From contig NZ_SACO01000014.1 in assembly GCF_004005905.1 (NCBI RefSeq), positions 1 to 64,000 of the forward strand: a stretch of DNA of 64,000 nt, given 5' to 3'. Below the pieces are notes generated by a model that was not told the DNA's origin, made no database searches, and was given only the letters and a program-made list of their open reading frames with translations. The position numbers and the translations under genes were made by a program. This DNA comes from Novosphingobium umbonatum (lineage in GTDB: Bacteria > Pseudomonadota > Alphaproteobacteria > Sphingomonadales > Sphingomonadaceae). The first letter of the stretch is position 1; each line of letters begins with the position of its first letter. Shown here in pieces: positions 9,843 through 17,489 of this stretch.

Positions 9843-12025
9843 TGACCTACACCACGAAGTCCGTGGTTGTGGCAGGGCAGGGGCAACGGGATTTTGACAT
9901 CCCGTTCCCCTACCTTGACGCCTCTCATATCCAAGTCCGTGTGGCCGGTAACGCCGCAACGTGGTCGCTGGTCACCAGCGGTCGCCTTCGGTTGGACTTC
10001 CCGGCCAACGCTGGGAATGCTGTTGAGATCAGCCGCCACACCACCATCGACAGCGCACTGGTTCAATTCCAGAATGGCGCGGTCCTCACCGCAGAGGACC
10101 TAAACAAGGCCGTCCAGCAGACCCTGTTCGTGCAGCAGGAACTGAGCGACCTCTATACCAGTTCAATCGGAAACACCCTCGTCCAGATCGCCAACGCAAA
10201 TGGCGTGGTGGTTACCGATCCATCCAACATCGTCTCGATGATTGCGGAGCAAGCGCTCAACACCTCGGCGCTGGCGTCCTTCAACGCCCGTGTTGCGGAC
10301 ATCACAGCGAACTCCCAGTCCATCCTTCTGGCCCAGACCCAGCTCCAGAACCTGACCACCACGGTCAACGCTCTGGGCACTTTCAACGGGCAGGGCATTC
10401 AGACCGTTCTCCAGAACGAGACCTCTCAGCGCATCGCTGGGGACACCGCCATCACCACGCAGCTCAACCTCATCGGGGCCGCTTCGGGTGACGGGAAGTC
10501 GATCATCCTGAACCAAGGGACGGTCAAGGTGTCACCGACGCAGACCCTTGGGGATTACATCTCGGGGGTCGCTTCGTCGCTGGCCTCGAACCTAGCGGCG
10601 ATCCAGACGGAAACCCAGACACGCGCCGATGCTGTGTCCTCTCTGGCCTCCCAGTATACCACGCTGGCAGCCCGGACGTCCGCTGCAGAGTCCGCAATCG
10701 TCACGAACTACAACACGCTGTCCACCACGGCCTCAACGCAGGCTCAGGCGTTGTCCTCTTTGGTCAGCCGCATGAACGCTGCAGAGTCGTCCATCGCCAC
10801 GAACTACACCACGCTGACCGGCACGACCTCAACGCAGGCCCAGTCGATCACCACCCTGACATCCCGCATGAGCAATGCGGAGTCGAACATTAGCGCGAAC
10901 GCCTCGGCCATCGCAGCTAACACCTCGACCATCTCGGCCAACTACTCGACCCTCTCCACGGCCACCTCGACGCAGGCTCAGGCCCTGACCGCGCTCACCT
11001 CACGGGTGACGGCGGCAGAGTCCAGTATCATCACCGAGGCCAACACCCGGTCCTCTGCGGACACCGCAATGGCCCAGCAGTTCACCCTGTTGGGGGCCAA
11101 GCGGGCAGACGGGCAGGCTTGGATTTTGGATGAGTCCAAGGTCCTTGTGGATGGCGGCAACACCTCTTTAGGTACCCGACTGTCCGGCCTCTCGGCTGCC
11201 ATTGGTAACGTGTCGTCTGCTTTGGCGACCGAGACCACGGCACGAGTGGACGCCACGGGCGCGCTGGCGACCTCGCTGACGAACCTGCAGACCACCGTGG
11301 GCAACAACACTGCGACCATCTCCACGCTCCAGCAGACCACCAACGGTCTGTCGGCGCGCTACTCGGTGGCAGTGAACATCAACGGCCACATCTCGGGCTT
11401 CCTGCTGAACTCCTCTGGGGCCACCTCCACCTTCGCGGTGGTGGCGGACAACTTCCAGATTGTCAGCATGAACGGCGCAACGGCTCTCCAGCCTTTCAGC
11501 GTTACCGGCGGCAAGGTCTATATCGACAGTGCGGTCATCAAGGACGGCTCCATCACGAGCGCCCAGATCAGCAACGTGACCATCGGGACCGCCCAGATCG
11601 CGGACGCCAGCATCTCCCGGCTGAAACTCGGGGATCAGGTGGTGGACTATAACAAGATCGCGGACGGCACCGTGACCGGCATGCAGCAGGCCTACAACGG
11701 CTCGATCATGAACGGGAATGGCGGATGGCAGACCTTGGTCAGCTTCACGGTCCCTATGGACTACCCCGGCGACATCCTTGCGATGGTGACCCTCAAGCAG
11801 GGTTTCACTGCCGGTGCCCGTAACTGGGGTGCCCGTATCAAGATCGATGGCGTCATGGTCTTCAGCTCCGGTGGCTCGGCCATCGCTGACTCCGTGGCAC
11901 TGTCCGGTAAACGCTCGGTCGGCACGGGGTCCTTCCTCGTGTCCGTCGAATGGTACGGCCAAGACGGCTCCCTCTATGTGGACGCTGGTCTGGCCTCGCT
12001 CATCTCCTTCCGAAGGTACAAGTGA
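9842..12025 (+). CDS. Tail fibre: T7-type base fused to a lambda-J-like distal domain
   Basis: 727 residues. Residues 1-110 (RDFDIPFPYLDASHIQVRV, HTTIDSALVQF, LTAEDLNKAVQQ) match the T7 gp17 N-terminal domain that anchors fibres to the tail. Residues about 110-500 are a Ser/Thr/Ala-rich helical stalk with a repeated TSTQAQALSSL...AESSI unit. Residues about 505-605 (VNINGHISGFLLNSSG, FAVVADNFQIVS, GGKVYIDSAVIKDGSI) resemble the DUF1983 region of lambda tail-tip protein J. The C-terminus (about 615-727) is a beta-rich tip. ATG 9842 overlaps the gp16-like stop (TAATG). It probably binds the host receptor. Confidence 0.85.
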   Translation: MTYTTKSVVVAGQGQRDFDIPFPYLDASHIQVRVAGNAATWSLVTSGRLRLDFPANAGNAVEISRHTTIDSALVQFQNGAVLTAEDLNKAVQQTLFVQQELSDLYTSSIGNTLVQIANANGVVVTDPSNIVSMIAEQALNTSALASFNARVADITANSQSILLAQTQLQNLTTTVNALGTFNGQGIQTVLQNETSQRIAGDTAITTQLNLIGAASGDGKSIILNQGTVKVSPTQTLGDYISGVASSLASNLAAIQTETQTRADAVSSLASQYTTLAARTSAAESAIVTNYNTLSTTASTQAQALSSLVSRMNAAESSIATNYTTLTGTTSTQAQSITTLTSRMSNAESNISANASAIAANTSTISANYSTLSTATSTQAQALTALTSRVTAAESSIITEANTRSSADTAMAQQFTLLGAKRADGQAWILDESKVLVDGGNTSLGTRLSGLSAAIGNVSSALATETTARVDATGALATSLTNLQTTVGNNTATISTLQQTTNGLSARYSVAVNINGHISGFLLNSSGATSTFAVVADNFQIVSMNGATALQPFSVTGGKVYIDSAVIKDGSITSAQISNVTIGTAQIADASISRLKLGDQVVDYNKIADGTVTGMQQAYNGSIMNGNGGWQTLVSFTVPMDYPGDILAMVTLKQGFTAGARNWGARIKIDGVMVFSSGGSAIADSVALSGKRSVGTGSFLVSVEWYGQDGSLYVDAGLASLISFRRYK

Positions 12026-12393
12026 TGTACGCCATTGGCATCAAGGGGCAGACCCCCCGCATCCTTCTGGACACCACGGACCCCATCAAGCTGGCAGCAG
12101 AAACGCTGGAAGGCGAGGTGGCGGTCCCCGTGGATGGCCCCGGAGGTTACCTCCTGTCCGACTGTGGGACCTGTGCGTCCCCTGTTGAACCTCTCGCCGC
12201 CGCGCCGGTCTGGACCTTCCGCTCTTGGTTGGACCAGTGGCCACGCTCGGTGCAGCTCTCGCTTATCCGCAAGGTCCAGTCGGACCCTGAAGTCAAACTG
12301 GCATACGACCGCCTCGTCTCCGAGAACATCTTCCCGATAGACGACGCCGATGCTGCCTATCTCGAAACCATTATCTCCAAGGAAACCCAATGA
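12025..12393 (+). CDS. Hypothetical phage protein between two fibre genes
   Basis: 122 residues, starting at ATG 12025 in a TGATG overlap with the fibre stop. The N-terminal half is beta-like (MYAIGIKGQTPRILLDT) and the C-terminal half helical (SWLDQWPRSVQLSLIRKVQ). It holds two closely spaced cysteines (CGTC, about residues 47-50). Small genes directly after a fibre gene are often fibre-assembly chaperones. That is only a position-based guess here, as no known chaperone motif is visible. Confidence 0.55.
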   Translation: MYAIGIKGQTPRILLDTTDPIKLAAETLEGEVAVPVDGPGGYLLSDCGTCASPVEPLAAAPVWTFRSWLDQWPRSVQLSLIRKVQSDPEVKLAYDRLVSENIFPIDDADAAYLETIISKETQ

Positions 12394-12566
12394 CCGCGAC
12401 CCAACAAGTCAACGCTGTGCTGCAAGAACAGACCAACCTGCTGGCCCAGAAGGCCCGCATTGACGACCGCCTGCGCGTTCTCGATGCCCTTGTCGAAGGT
12501 GTGAACCTTGGCGGCAAGCTGGCCGAAGAGAAGGCTGAAGAAGCGAAGACCGCACCGGAAGCCTAA
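12390..12566 (+). CDS. Small hypothetical phage protein, coiled-coil type
   Basis: 58 residues, with ATG 12390 overlapping the previous stop (ATGA) and TAA overlapping the next ATG (TAATG). Nearly the whole chain is charged helix (VLQEQTNLLAQKARIDDRLR, then EEKAEEAKT), so a short coiled coil is likely. No family recognised. Tight coupling on both sides argues that it is a real gene made with the fibre proteins. Confidence 0.6.
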   Translation: MTATQQVNAVLQEQTNLLAQKARIDDRLRVLDALVEGVNLGGKLAEEKAEEAKTAPEA

Positions 12567-14761
12567 TGGCTGACAGCCTGTCCAACGCAGCGCTGGCCCA
12601 GCAGATTTCCACCCTAGTTTCCGCTTGGACCGCCCGTGAGGCTGAGTTCAAGAACTGGGTGGGCGGGCTGGCGAATGGCGGGGCGAATGGTGACGGGCGT
12701 TATCCTCTCACCGATTACCTCGGCACTTCCACTCTCGTCTCGTGCCCTGCAGCCATCATGTCGTCCGTCAGTGGACCGGCGGTGGCCGCAGGGTTGAGCG
12801 CAACGGCTGCGGACCAGTCGGCCACAGCGGCCCACCAGTCTGAGCTGAATGCCGCAGCGTCGGCCTCCTCGGCCAGCACTGCTGTCGCTGCTGTTCAAGC
12901 GGCGGCGACCGGCGCGGTCAATGCGCGCAACCTAGCGCAGACTGCTGCGAACAACGCGCTGTCCTATAAGGACTCTGCGCAAACCTCGGCCACCGCAGCG
13001 TCGGCCAGTCAGTCTGCAGCATCGGCTTCGGCCACGGCAGCGGACGGAAGCAAATCCGCAGCGGCTTCAAGCGCCTCTGCTGCTGCTGCCTCGGCTGCTG
13101 CTGCTGCCACCTTCAACCCCTCGCTGTACCTCCTGAAGACCGGCGGCGTCCTTACAGGGTCCACCCGTGTCGCCTCGACCGGCAACAACTCCGTTGAGCT
13201 GACCCTTGACGGAGCTATCGAGATCACCCGCGCAGGCAGCGGTGCCTACATCGACCTGAAGACCACACTGGCTCAGGACTATGAGGTCCGCCTCCAAGCA
13301 AACGGGACCGTTCTCGACATCCTCGCCGCTGGCTTCCGCTACAACAACAACACGGTCTGGCATGCCGGTAACCTGACGCCTTCGAACTACCTGCCGGTGG
13401 CTGGAGGTTCCATGACGGGGACCCTGACGGTTTCCCAGCTCAAATCCGACAACATCTTCTTCCCATCCTCGGGGACCGCCGAGACCATGATGTACCGACA
13501 CGCCACTGGCGGTTGGACTATCAGCGTCAACCGGCAGGTGCCCGGAAGTGAACACTATCTCTCCTTCAGCGCCGATGGCTCCCTGAAGCTCGACGGAGGG
13601 AACGTGTGGCATGCCGGGAACTTCATTCCGGGGAACTACCTCCCGCTGACCGGCGGCACCCTGTCGGGCCACCTGACGCTGCCTGTGGGGGGCAACATCC
13701 TGACAGTAGGTAGTCCTGCCCTGTTCTACCTCCCGTCTAGCGGTGGTGAAGAGGCTATCATCCGCTCTGCCGCCTCGCTTGCCGGTCGCCTGACCCTTCA
13801 GACTTCGGACGGCGTGGTGCGCGGGTCATTCTACGCGAACAAGACCAACCAAGTGGGCCTCCTCAACTCCGCTGGGGGGTGGCGTCTCATCTGCAATACG
13901 GAACGCTTCTACCGTAACACCGATGCAGGGGTGACCTACGGCCTCTGGGATGAAGGAAACTTTACCCCCAGCAGCTACCTACCGCTGACCGGCGGAACCC
14001 TTACTGGTTCCCTGCAGCTTGCCAGCGCGTGGGGGTGGAATGGGTTCCAGTCTGGTACCGGCGACGGTGCCTCTTGGACGACCTATAACACCTCCATGAA
14101 AATCTGGTGGGGCCTCGGGATGATGACCTATGATGGCTCGATCAATGGCTACTATGACGCCCGTCAGGGCCTCTGGAACGTCAAGGGAGGCTATCAGGTC
14201 AATGGTAATGCTGTCTGGCATGCTGGTACCCTGACCCCTCTCGACCGTAACACGGGCGGAACCATGATCGGTCCCCTGACCCTTGCGGGTGATCCTTCGG
14301 GTTCCCTGCAGGCTGCCACCAAGCAGTACGTGGACAACGGCCTGTCGGGCAAGCAGGCCTCTCTGGGCTTCACCCCTGTCCGCCAAGGTGGAGGCAGCGG
14401 CCAGACCAACAACACGGTGTTCATCGGTTGGACGGCGTCGGGCAAGCTGGGTCTCCAGATCGACGTCACCAGCTTCGGTACCAACTGGCCCTTGGACATC
14501 CAAGGGAACGCCGGGACGGTCACCTCGATCACCTCGACGCAGGTTACTTCGGCCCTCGGGTACACCCCCGCGAACGGCTCGAACTACCTCCCGCTGACCG
14601 GCGGTACCATCGCTGGGAACCTCAACGTGACCGGCGCGCTCTCTGTCCAAGGCAAGGCTCTCGCCTATCGCCTCGACGGGAGGTCCAGCTCTGGCATCAC
14701 CTTCTCCACCGCAGCGCCCTCGGGTGGCTCCGATGGAGACCTCTGGTTCACTTACACATGA
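12566..14761 (+). CDS. Second tail fibre with repeated YLPLTGG modules
   Basis: 731 residues. Residues about 70-185 are almost purely Ala/Ser/Gln/Thr, predicted as a long helical shaft. The rest is beta-rich and repeats a module of the form HAGNLTPSNYLPLTGGTLTG about five times (near residues 264, 348, 462, 551 and 670), the pattern seen in many phage side-tail-fibre proteins. The last segment, GRSSSGITFSTAAPSGGSDG, is typical of fibre C-termini. It likely gives a second adsorption specificity. T7 itself has only one fibre gene. Confidence 0.8.
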   Translation: MADSLSNAALAQQISTLVSAWTAREAEFKNWVGGLANGGANGDGRYPLTDYLGTSTLVSCPAAIMSSVSGPAVAAGLSATAADQSATAAHQSELNAAASASSASTAVAAVQAAATGAVNARNLAQTAANNALSYKDSAQTSATAASASQSAASASATAADGSKSAAASSASAAAASAAAAATFNPSLYLLKTGGVLTGSTRVASTGNNSVELTLDGAIEITRAGSGAYIDLKTTLAQDYEVRLQANGTVLDILAAGFRYNNNTVWHAGNLTPSNYLPVAGGSMTGTLTVSQLKSDNIFFPSSGTAETMMYRHATGGWTISVNRQVPGSEHYLSFSADGSLKLDGGNVWHAGNFIPGNYLPLTGGTLSGHLTLPVGGNILTVGSPALFYLPSSGGEEAIIRSAASLAGRLTLQTSDGVVRGSFYANKTNQVGLLNSAGGWRLICNTERFYRNTDAGVTYGLWDEGNFTPSSYLPLTGGTLTGSLQLASAWGWNGFQSGTGDGASWTTYNTSMKIWWGLGMMTYDGSINGYYDARQGLWNVKGGYQVNGNAVWHAGTLTPLDRNTGGTMIGPLTLAGDPSGSLQAATKQYVDNGLSGKQASLGFTPVRQGGGSGQTNNTVFIGWTASGKLGLQIDVTSFGTNWPLDIQGNAGTVTSITSTQVTSALGYTPANGSNYLPLTGGTIAGNLNVTGALSVQGKALAYRLDGRSSSGITFSTAAPSGGSDGDLWFTYT

Positions 14762-15207
14762 CCTTCGGCATCAACGTGGGCGGGGCTTGGAAAACAGCCC
14801 TGCCTCGCATCAACGTGGGCGGCACATGGAAAACGCCGACCGCGATCTGGGCCAACGTCAGTGGCGTGTGGAAGAAGGTGTGGTCGGCTACCTCCGCAGC
14901 TCTCTCGCCTACAAGCCAGTCCGCCAGCGGCAAGGCCTTCAACTATATCTTCCCCGGTGTGACCTGCACCGTCACCGGCAACACCGGCACTCCGTCCTAC
15001 AGTTGGTCGGTGGTCAGTACGCTGGGCGACGGCTCGTGGGGCATCAACTCGGGGCAGGGGACTGCCACTGCAACTGTTGCCTTCAACGGCATCAACGCTG
15101 GTGACAGCGATACCGCCACACTGACCTGCGTGGTCACAGTGGACGGCCAGACGCTTCCTGCAGTCACCTGTGCGCTCACCTACACCAACACCCAATCCCC
15201 CGTTTAG
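14758..15207 (+). CDS. Hypothetical tail-tip-like protein with repeated N-terminus and Ig-like domain
   Basis: 149 residues from ATG 14758, overlapping the fibre stop (ATGA). The N-terminus contains three near-repeats (INVGGAWKTALPR, INVGGTWKTPTA, ANVSGVWKKVW), a pattern found in small phage tail-associated proteins. Residues about 45-145 look like one bacterial-Ig-type beta sandwich (CTVTGNTGTPSYSWSV, then ATLTCVVTVDG). Probably a fibre-tip or virion decoration protein; exact role unknown. Confidence 0.6.
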   Translation: MTFGINVGGAWKTALPRINVGGTWKTPTAIWANVSGVWKKVWSATSAALSPTSQSASGKAFNYIFPGVTCTVTGNTGTPSYSWSVVSTLGDGSWGINSGQGTATATVAFNGINAGDSDTATLTCVVTVDGQTLPAVTCALTYTNTQSPV

Positions 15208-15214
15208 GATCACA

Positions 15215-15448
15215 ATGACCCCTGAAGAACAACTGAAGGCTGCGCTGGTGGCCTTCGATACCGGCCTTGAGGCACTTCGCGCCGACGCCAAGACTGCCGT
15301 GGAAACCCTGCAGAGCAACGTCCTCATCACCACCCTACAGCCGTTCTCGGCCCTCCAGATGGCTGCCTACGGCGGCACTGACACGGGCGTGACGTCTGCC
15401 ATCAAGGCTCTGGAAGACCGCGCTAAGGCGCTGGCCGAGGCCCCGTAA
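15215..15448 (+). CDS. Small hypothetical phage protein
   Basis: 77 residues, mostly amphipathic helix (EEQLKAALVAFDTGLEAL, then IKALEDRAKALAEAP), no cysteines and no membrane segment. An agga at 15206-15209 lies close upstream of ATG 15215. Its TAA overlaps the next gene's ATG (TAATG). It sits at the start of the lysis/packaging block; no family recognised. Confidence 0.55.
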   Translation: MTPEEQLKAALVAFDTGLEALRADAKTAVETLQSNVLITTLQPFSALQMAAYGGTDTGVTSAIKALEDRAKALAEAP

Positions 15449-15708
15449 TGGCTGACGACAACCTGCACATCGCCTTTGGCGAGGTCAAAGGTCGGCTCGA
15501 CATCGTGATCGATCAGAACCGTGAAGACCGCGCCCTGCTGCTGAAGATTTGCGACAGCATCGACAAGCGCGTCTCCGTGCTGGAGGCCCACATGGCCACC
15601 ACCAAGTCCACCAACGGCCTTGTCCGCTGGGCCGGTCTGGCCATCGCCAGTGCCGTCGCCAGTGTCCTCGGCTGGTTTCTGCAACACTTCTGGAGCGTAC
15701 TGAAATGA
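15448..15708 (+). CDS. Probable holin-like protein: coiled coil plus C-terminal membrane segment
   Basis: 86 residues. Residues about 5-50 form a charged coiled coil (IAFGEVKGRLDIVIDQ, LLLKICDSIDKRVSVLEAH). Residues about 60-80 are a hydrophobic membrane segment (WAGLAIASAVASVLGWFL). This layout resembles XhlA-type holin accessory proteins. The position just before the gp18-like gene is that of T7 gene 17.5 (holin). Function is inferred from topology and place only. No endolysin or spanin is seen in the window. Confidence 0.55.
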   Translation: MADDNLHIAFGEVKGRLDIVIDQNREDRALLLKICDSIDKRVSVLEAHMATTKSTNGLVRWAGLAIASAVASVLGWFLQHFWSVLK

Positions 15709-15971
15709 CCGGACGCGCCTCTGAGTCCCTGCTGGATGCCCTTCACGGCATGCTGGCGGGGGCACTCACAGACGAACTGAAGCGGGCAATGGAGGCTGTC
15801 GATAGCGACGGCGTCCCCGTGCCCATCAATCCCCAGCTCCTCGACAAGGTGATGAAGTTCCTCGCCCAGAACGGCGTTGACGCCCCCAAGTCAGCACCTC
15901 GCGTGGACACTCTCGCCGCCCAACTCGCTGAAGTTAACCTAGACGACGTCGCCCTCGGGCGTCCTAATTAA
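15705..15971 (+). CDS. Probable small terminase subunit (T7 gp18-like)
   Basis: 88 residues, the same size as T7 gp18 (89), with the same layout: an N-terminal helix (SLLDALHGMLAGALTDELKR), a middle NPQLLDKVMKFLAQNGV helix corresponding to SPQLYNAINKLLDRHKF of T7, and an acidic tail. It directly follows the holin-like gene, as in T7, with ATGA overlap. Small terminase recognises concatemer DNA and loads the large subunit. Here two beta-rich genes intervene before the large subunit. Confidence 0.65.
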   Translation: MTGRASESLLDALHGMLAGALTDELKRAMEAVDSDGVPVPINPQLLDKVMKFLAQNGVDAPKSAPRVDTLAAQLAEVNLDDVALGRPN

Positions 15972-15980
15972 GGAGTCCAC

Positions 15981-16802
15981 ATGGACCTTACTGTTCCCCG
16001 CTCACCCCGCCAGACTTCTGCGGTGGCCTCGCCGGGTTATTCTGTTGACCCTGAGACCGGCCAGCCCATGGTCTACGGGACGGCTGCCACGGTCACGCCC
16101 GGTACCGCCAACGGTGCCATCCTGATGAACGTCGATCTGACCTGCGTGGGCTTCGTCGTCTTCAACCCCACGGGCACCTATGTCGCCACCATGGCTTACG
16201 AGCAGACCCTTGACGGGACCAACTGGTTCGCAGTCGCCGGTCTCCCTATGGCCGGTGGCGTCCCTGCTGCAACCGATACGGCTTCCACTGCTCAGGCCCG
16301 CGCCTTCCCTGCTGTGGGCAAGGCGATGCGTGTCCGTCTGACGGCTTATACCTCGGGCACTGTGAACGGACAGGCGCTGCTGGTGAATGGCGATGTTCCC
16401 ATTCCGTATGCCCCTTCGCTGACTGGTTCGCAATCGTCCACCACCCTGATCGGGTCTGTCAGTTTCTCCACCCGCGCTTCCGGCGGCTGCTCGACTGGCC
16501 GTATCGTCACGGGCACCTCGGGGGTCATCAAGAACTCCAGCGGTCAGCTCTATGGCTACGACCTGATGAACGTCGCTGCCGCCACGCGCTACCTGCAGTT
16601 CTACGCCAAGTCGTCTGCAGGTGTCCCCGGAACCGACACGCCGTTCCGAACTCTGCCTATTCCGGCAGGCCAGCTTGCTGACAGCCAGTTCATCATGGGC
16701 GTGGCCTTCACCTCTGGCATCTCGTGGGCGATCACCACTGACGCCGTGGGCACCACCCTCGCCGCCTCCACCGACATCGTCGGCTCCGTTGAATACGCAT
16801 AA
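15981..16802 (+). CDS. Beta-rich phage structural protein (decoration or receptor-type)
   Basis: 273 residues with a strong aaggag Shine-Dalgarno at 15970-15975. Two beta domains are visible. Residues about 35-140 (VDLTCVGFVVFNPTGTYVAT, QTLDGTNWFAVAG, MRVRLTAYTSGTV) match a common phage jelly-roll-like pattern. Residues about 155-273 (GVIKNSSGQLYGYDLMN, RYLQFYAKSSAGVPGTDTPF, IPAGQ) match another domain common in phage virion proteins. T7 has spanin genes at this position. A virion surface role is inferred; no enzymatic motif is seen. Confidence 0.65.
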   Translation: MDLTVPRSPRQTSAVASPGYSVDPETGQPMVYGTAATVTPGTANGAILMNVDLTCVGFVVFNPTGTYVATMAYEQTLDGTNWFAVAGLPMAGGVPAATDTASTAQARAFPAVGKAMRVRLTAYTSGTVNGQALLVNGDVPIPYAPSLTGSQSSTTLIGSVSFSTRASGGCSTGRIVTGTSGVIKNSSGQLYGYDLMNVAAATRYLQFYAKSSAGVPGTDTPFRTLPIPAGQLADSQFIMGVAFTSGISWAITTDAVGTTLAASTDIVGSVEYA

Positions 16803-16811
16803 GGATTTGTA

Positions 16812-17306
16812 ATGCCTGCAACTTTCACTTCTATCGGGGACGGCACTCGCACCGTCTTCCAGCTTCCTGTCGCCGTCCAAGCGACCTCTGATGTGACCTC
16901 GGTCCTCGTCAACGGCTCTGCCGGTCCTGCGGTGAACGCCGTGGCCGGTGACCTCGTCACCCTCGCTTCGGCTCCTGCCAGTGGCGCGGTGGTTGCGCTG
17001 ACGGTCAAGGATCGTCGCATGGATGAGTACGCGGATTTCGTGGATTACAACGACCGCCCTGTGCTGACGAGCTACACGCCCGCCACGCACACTCTGGTGG
17101 GCACCGCGATCCCCGGCAACATCATCGACATCTATGCGGGCCAGACCTATGTTGGCTCGTCCATCGCTAACCCTGACGGCTCCTTCACGGTTGTCCTGTG
17201 GACCTTCTCGGGTTCCCAGTTGATCACCGCAACCCAGCGTCGTCCCGACTATCAGCTCACCATGCGTGGTGCCGCTGATGGCTACGGCATCACCTCGGCT
17301 TACTAA
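16812..17306 (+). CDS. Hypothetical beta-rich phage protein
   Basis: 164 residues, preceded by aaggatttgta at the end of the upstream gene. The N-terminus FTSIGDGTRTVFQLPVAVQA has the GDGTxxxF start common in phage fibre-associated and head-fibre domains. The rest alternates short strands (GNIIDIYAGQTYVGSSIANP). No cysteines, membrane segments or catalytic motif. Probably a virion accessory protein. Confidence 0.55.
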   Translation: MPATFTSIGDGTRTVFQLPVAVQATSDVTSVLVNGSAGPAVNAVAGDLVTLASAPASGAVVALTVKDRRMDEYADFVDYNDRPVLTSYTPATHTLVGTAIPGNIIDIYAGQTYVGSSIANPDGSFTVVLWTFSGSQLITATQRRPDYQLTMRGAADGYGITSAY

Positions 17307-17317
17307 GCCCTGAGAGT

Positions 17318-17387
17318 CCCGTAGGAGTCCTTCAGTGCCCCGCTGGCTACCCTAGTAGCACAAGCGCCTGACCTGACCTCCTACGGG
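17318..17387 (+). promoter_or_regulatory. Inverted repeat in the leader of the large terminase gene
   Basis: CCCGTAGGAG at 17318-17327 and CTCCTACGGG at 17378-17387 are perfect 10-bp inverted repeats about 50 nt apart. Within the loop GCTAC-CCTA-GTAGC can form a smaller hairpin. There is no T-run, so this is not an obvious intrinsic terminator. It could be an RNA processing or translational-control structure before the terminase gene. Confidence 0.6.
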
Positions 17388-17489
17388 CTTCCCAGCCCAT
17401 CCTAGAGGACATCCATCACCCAGCTCTCATCGAAGGAGCAGCTCCAGGAGAACTTCCTCAAGTTCATCTGGTACGTCTGGAAGTATGTC

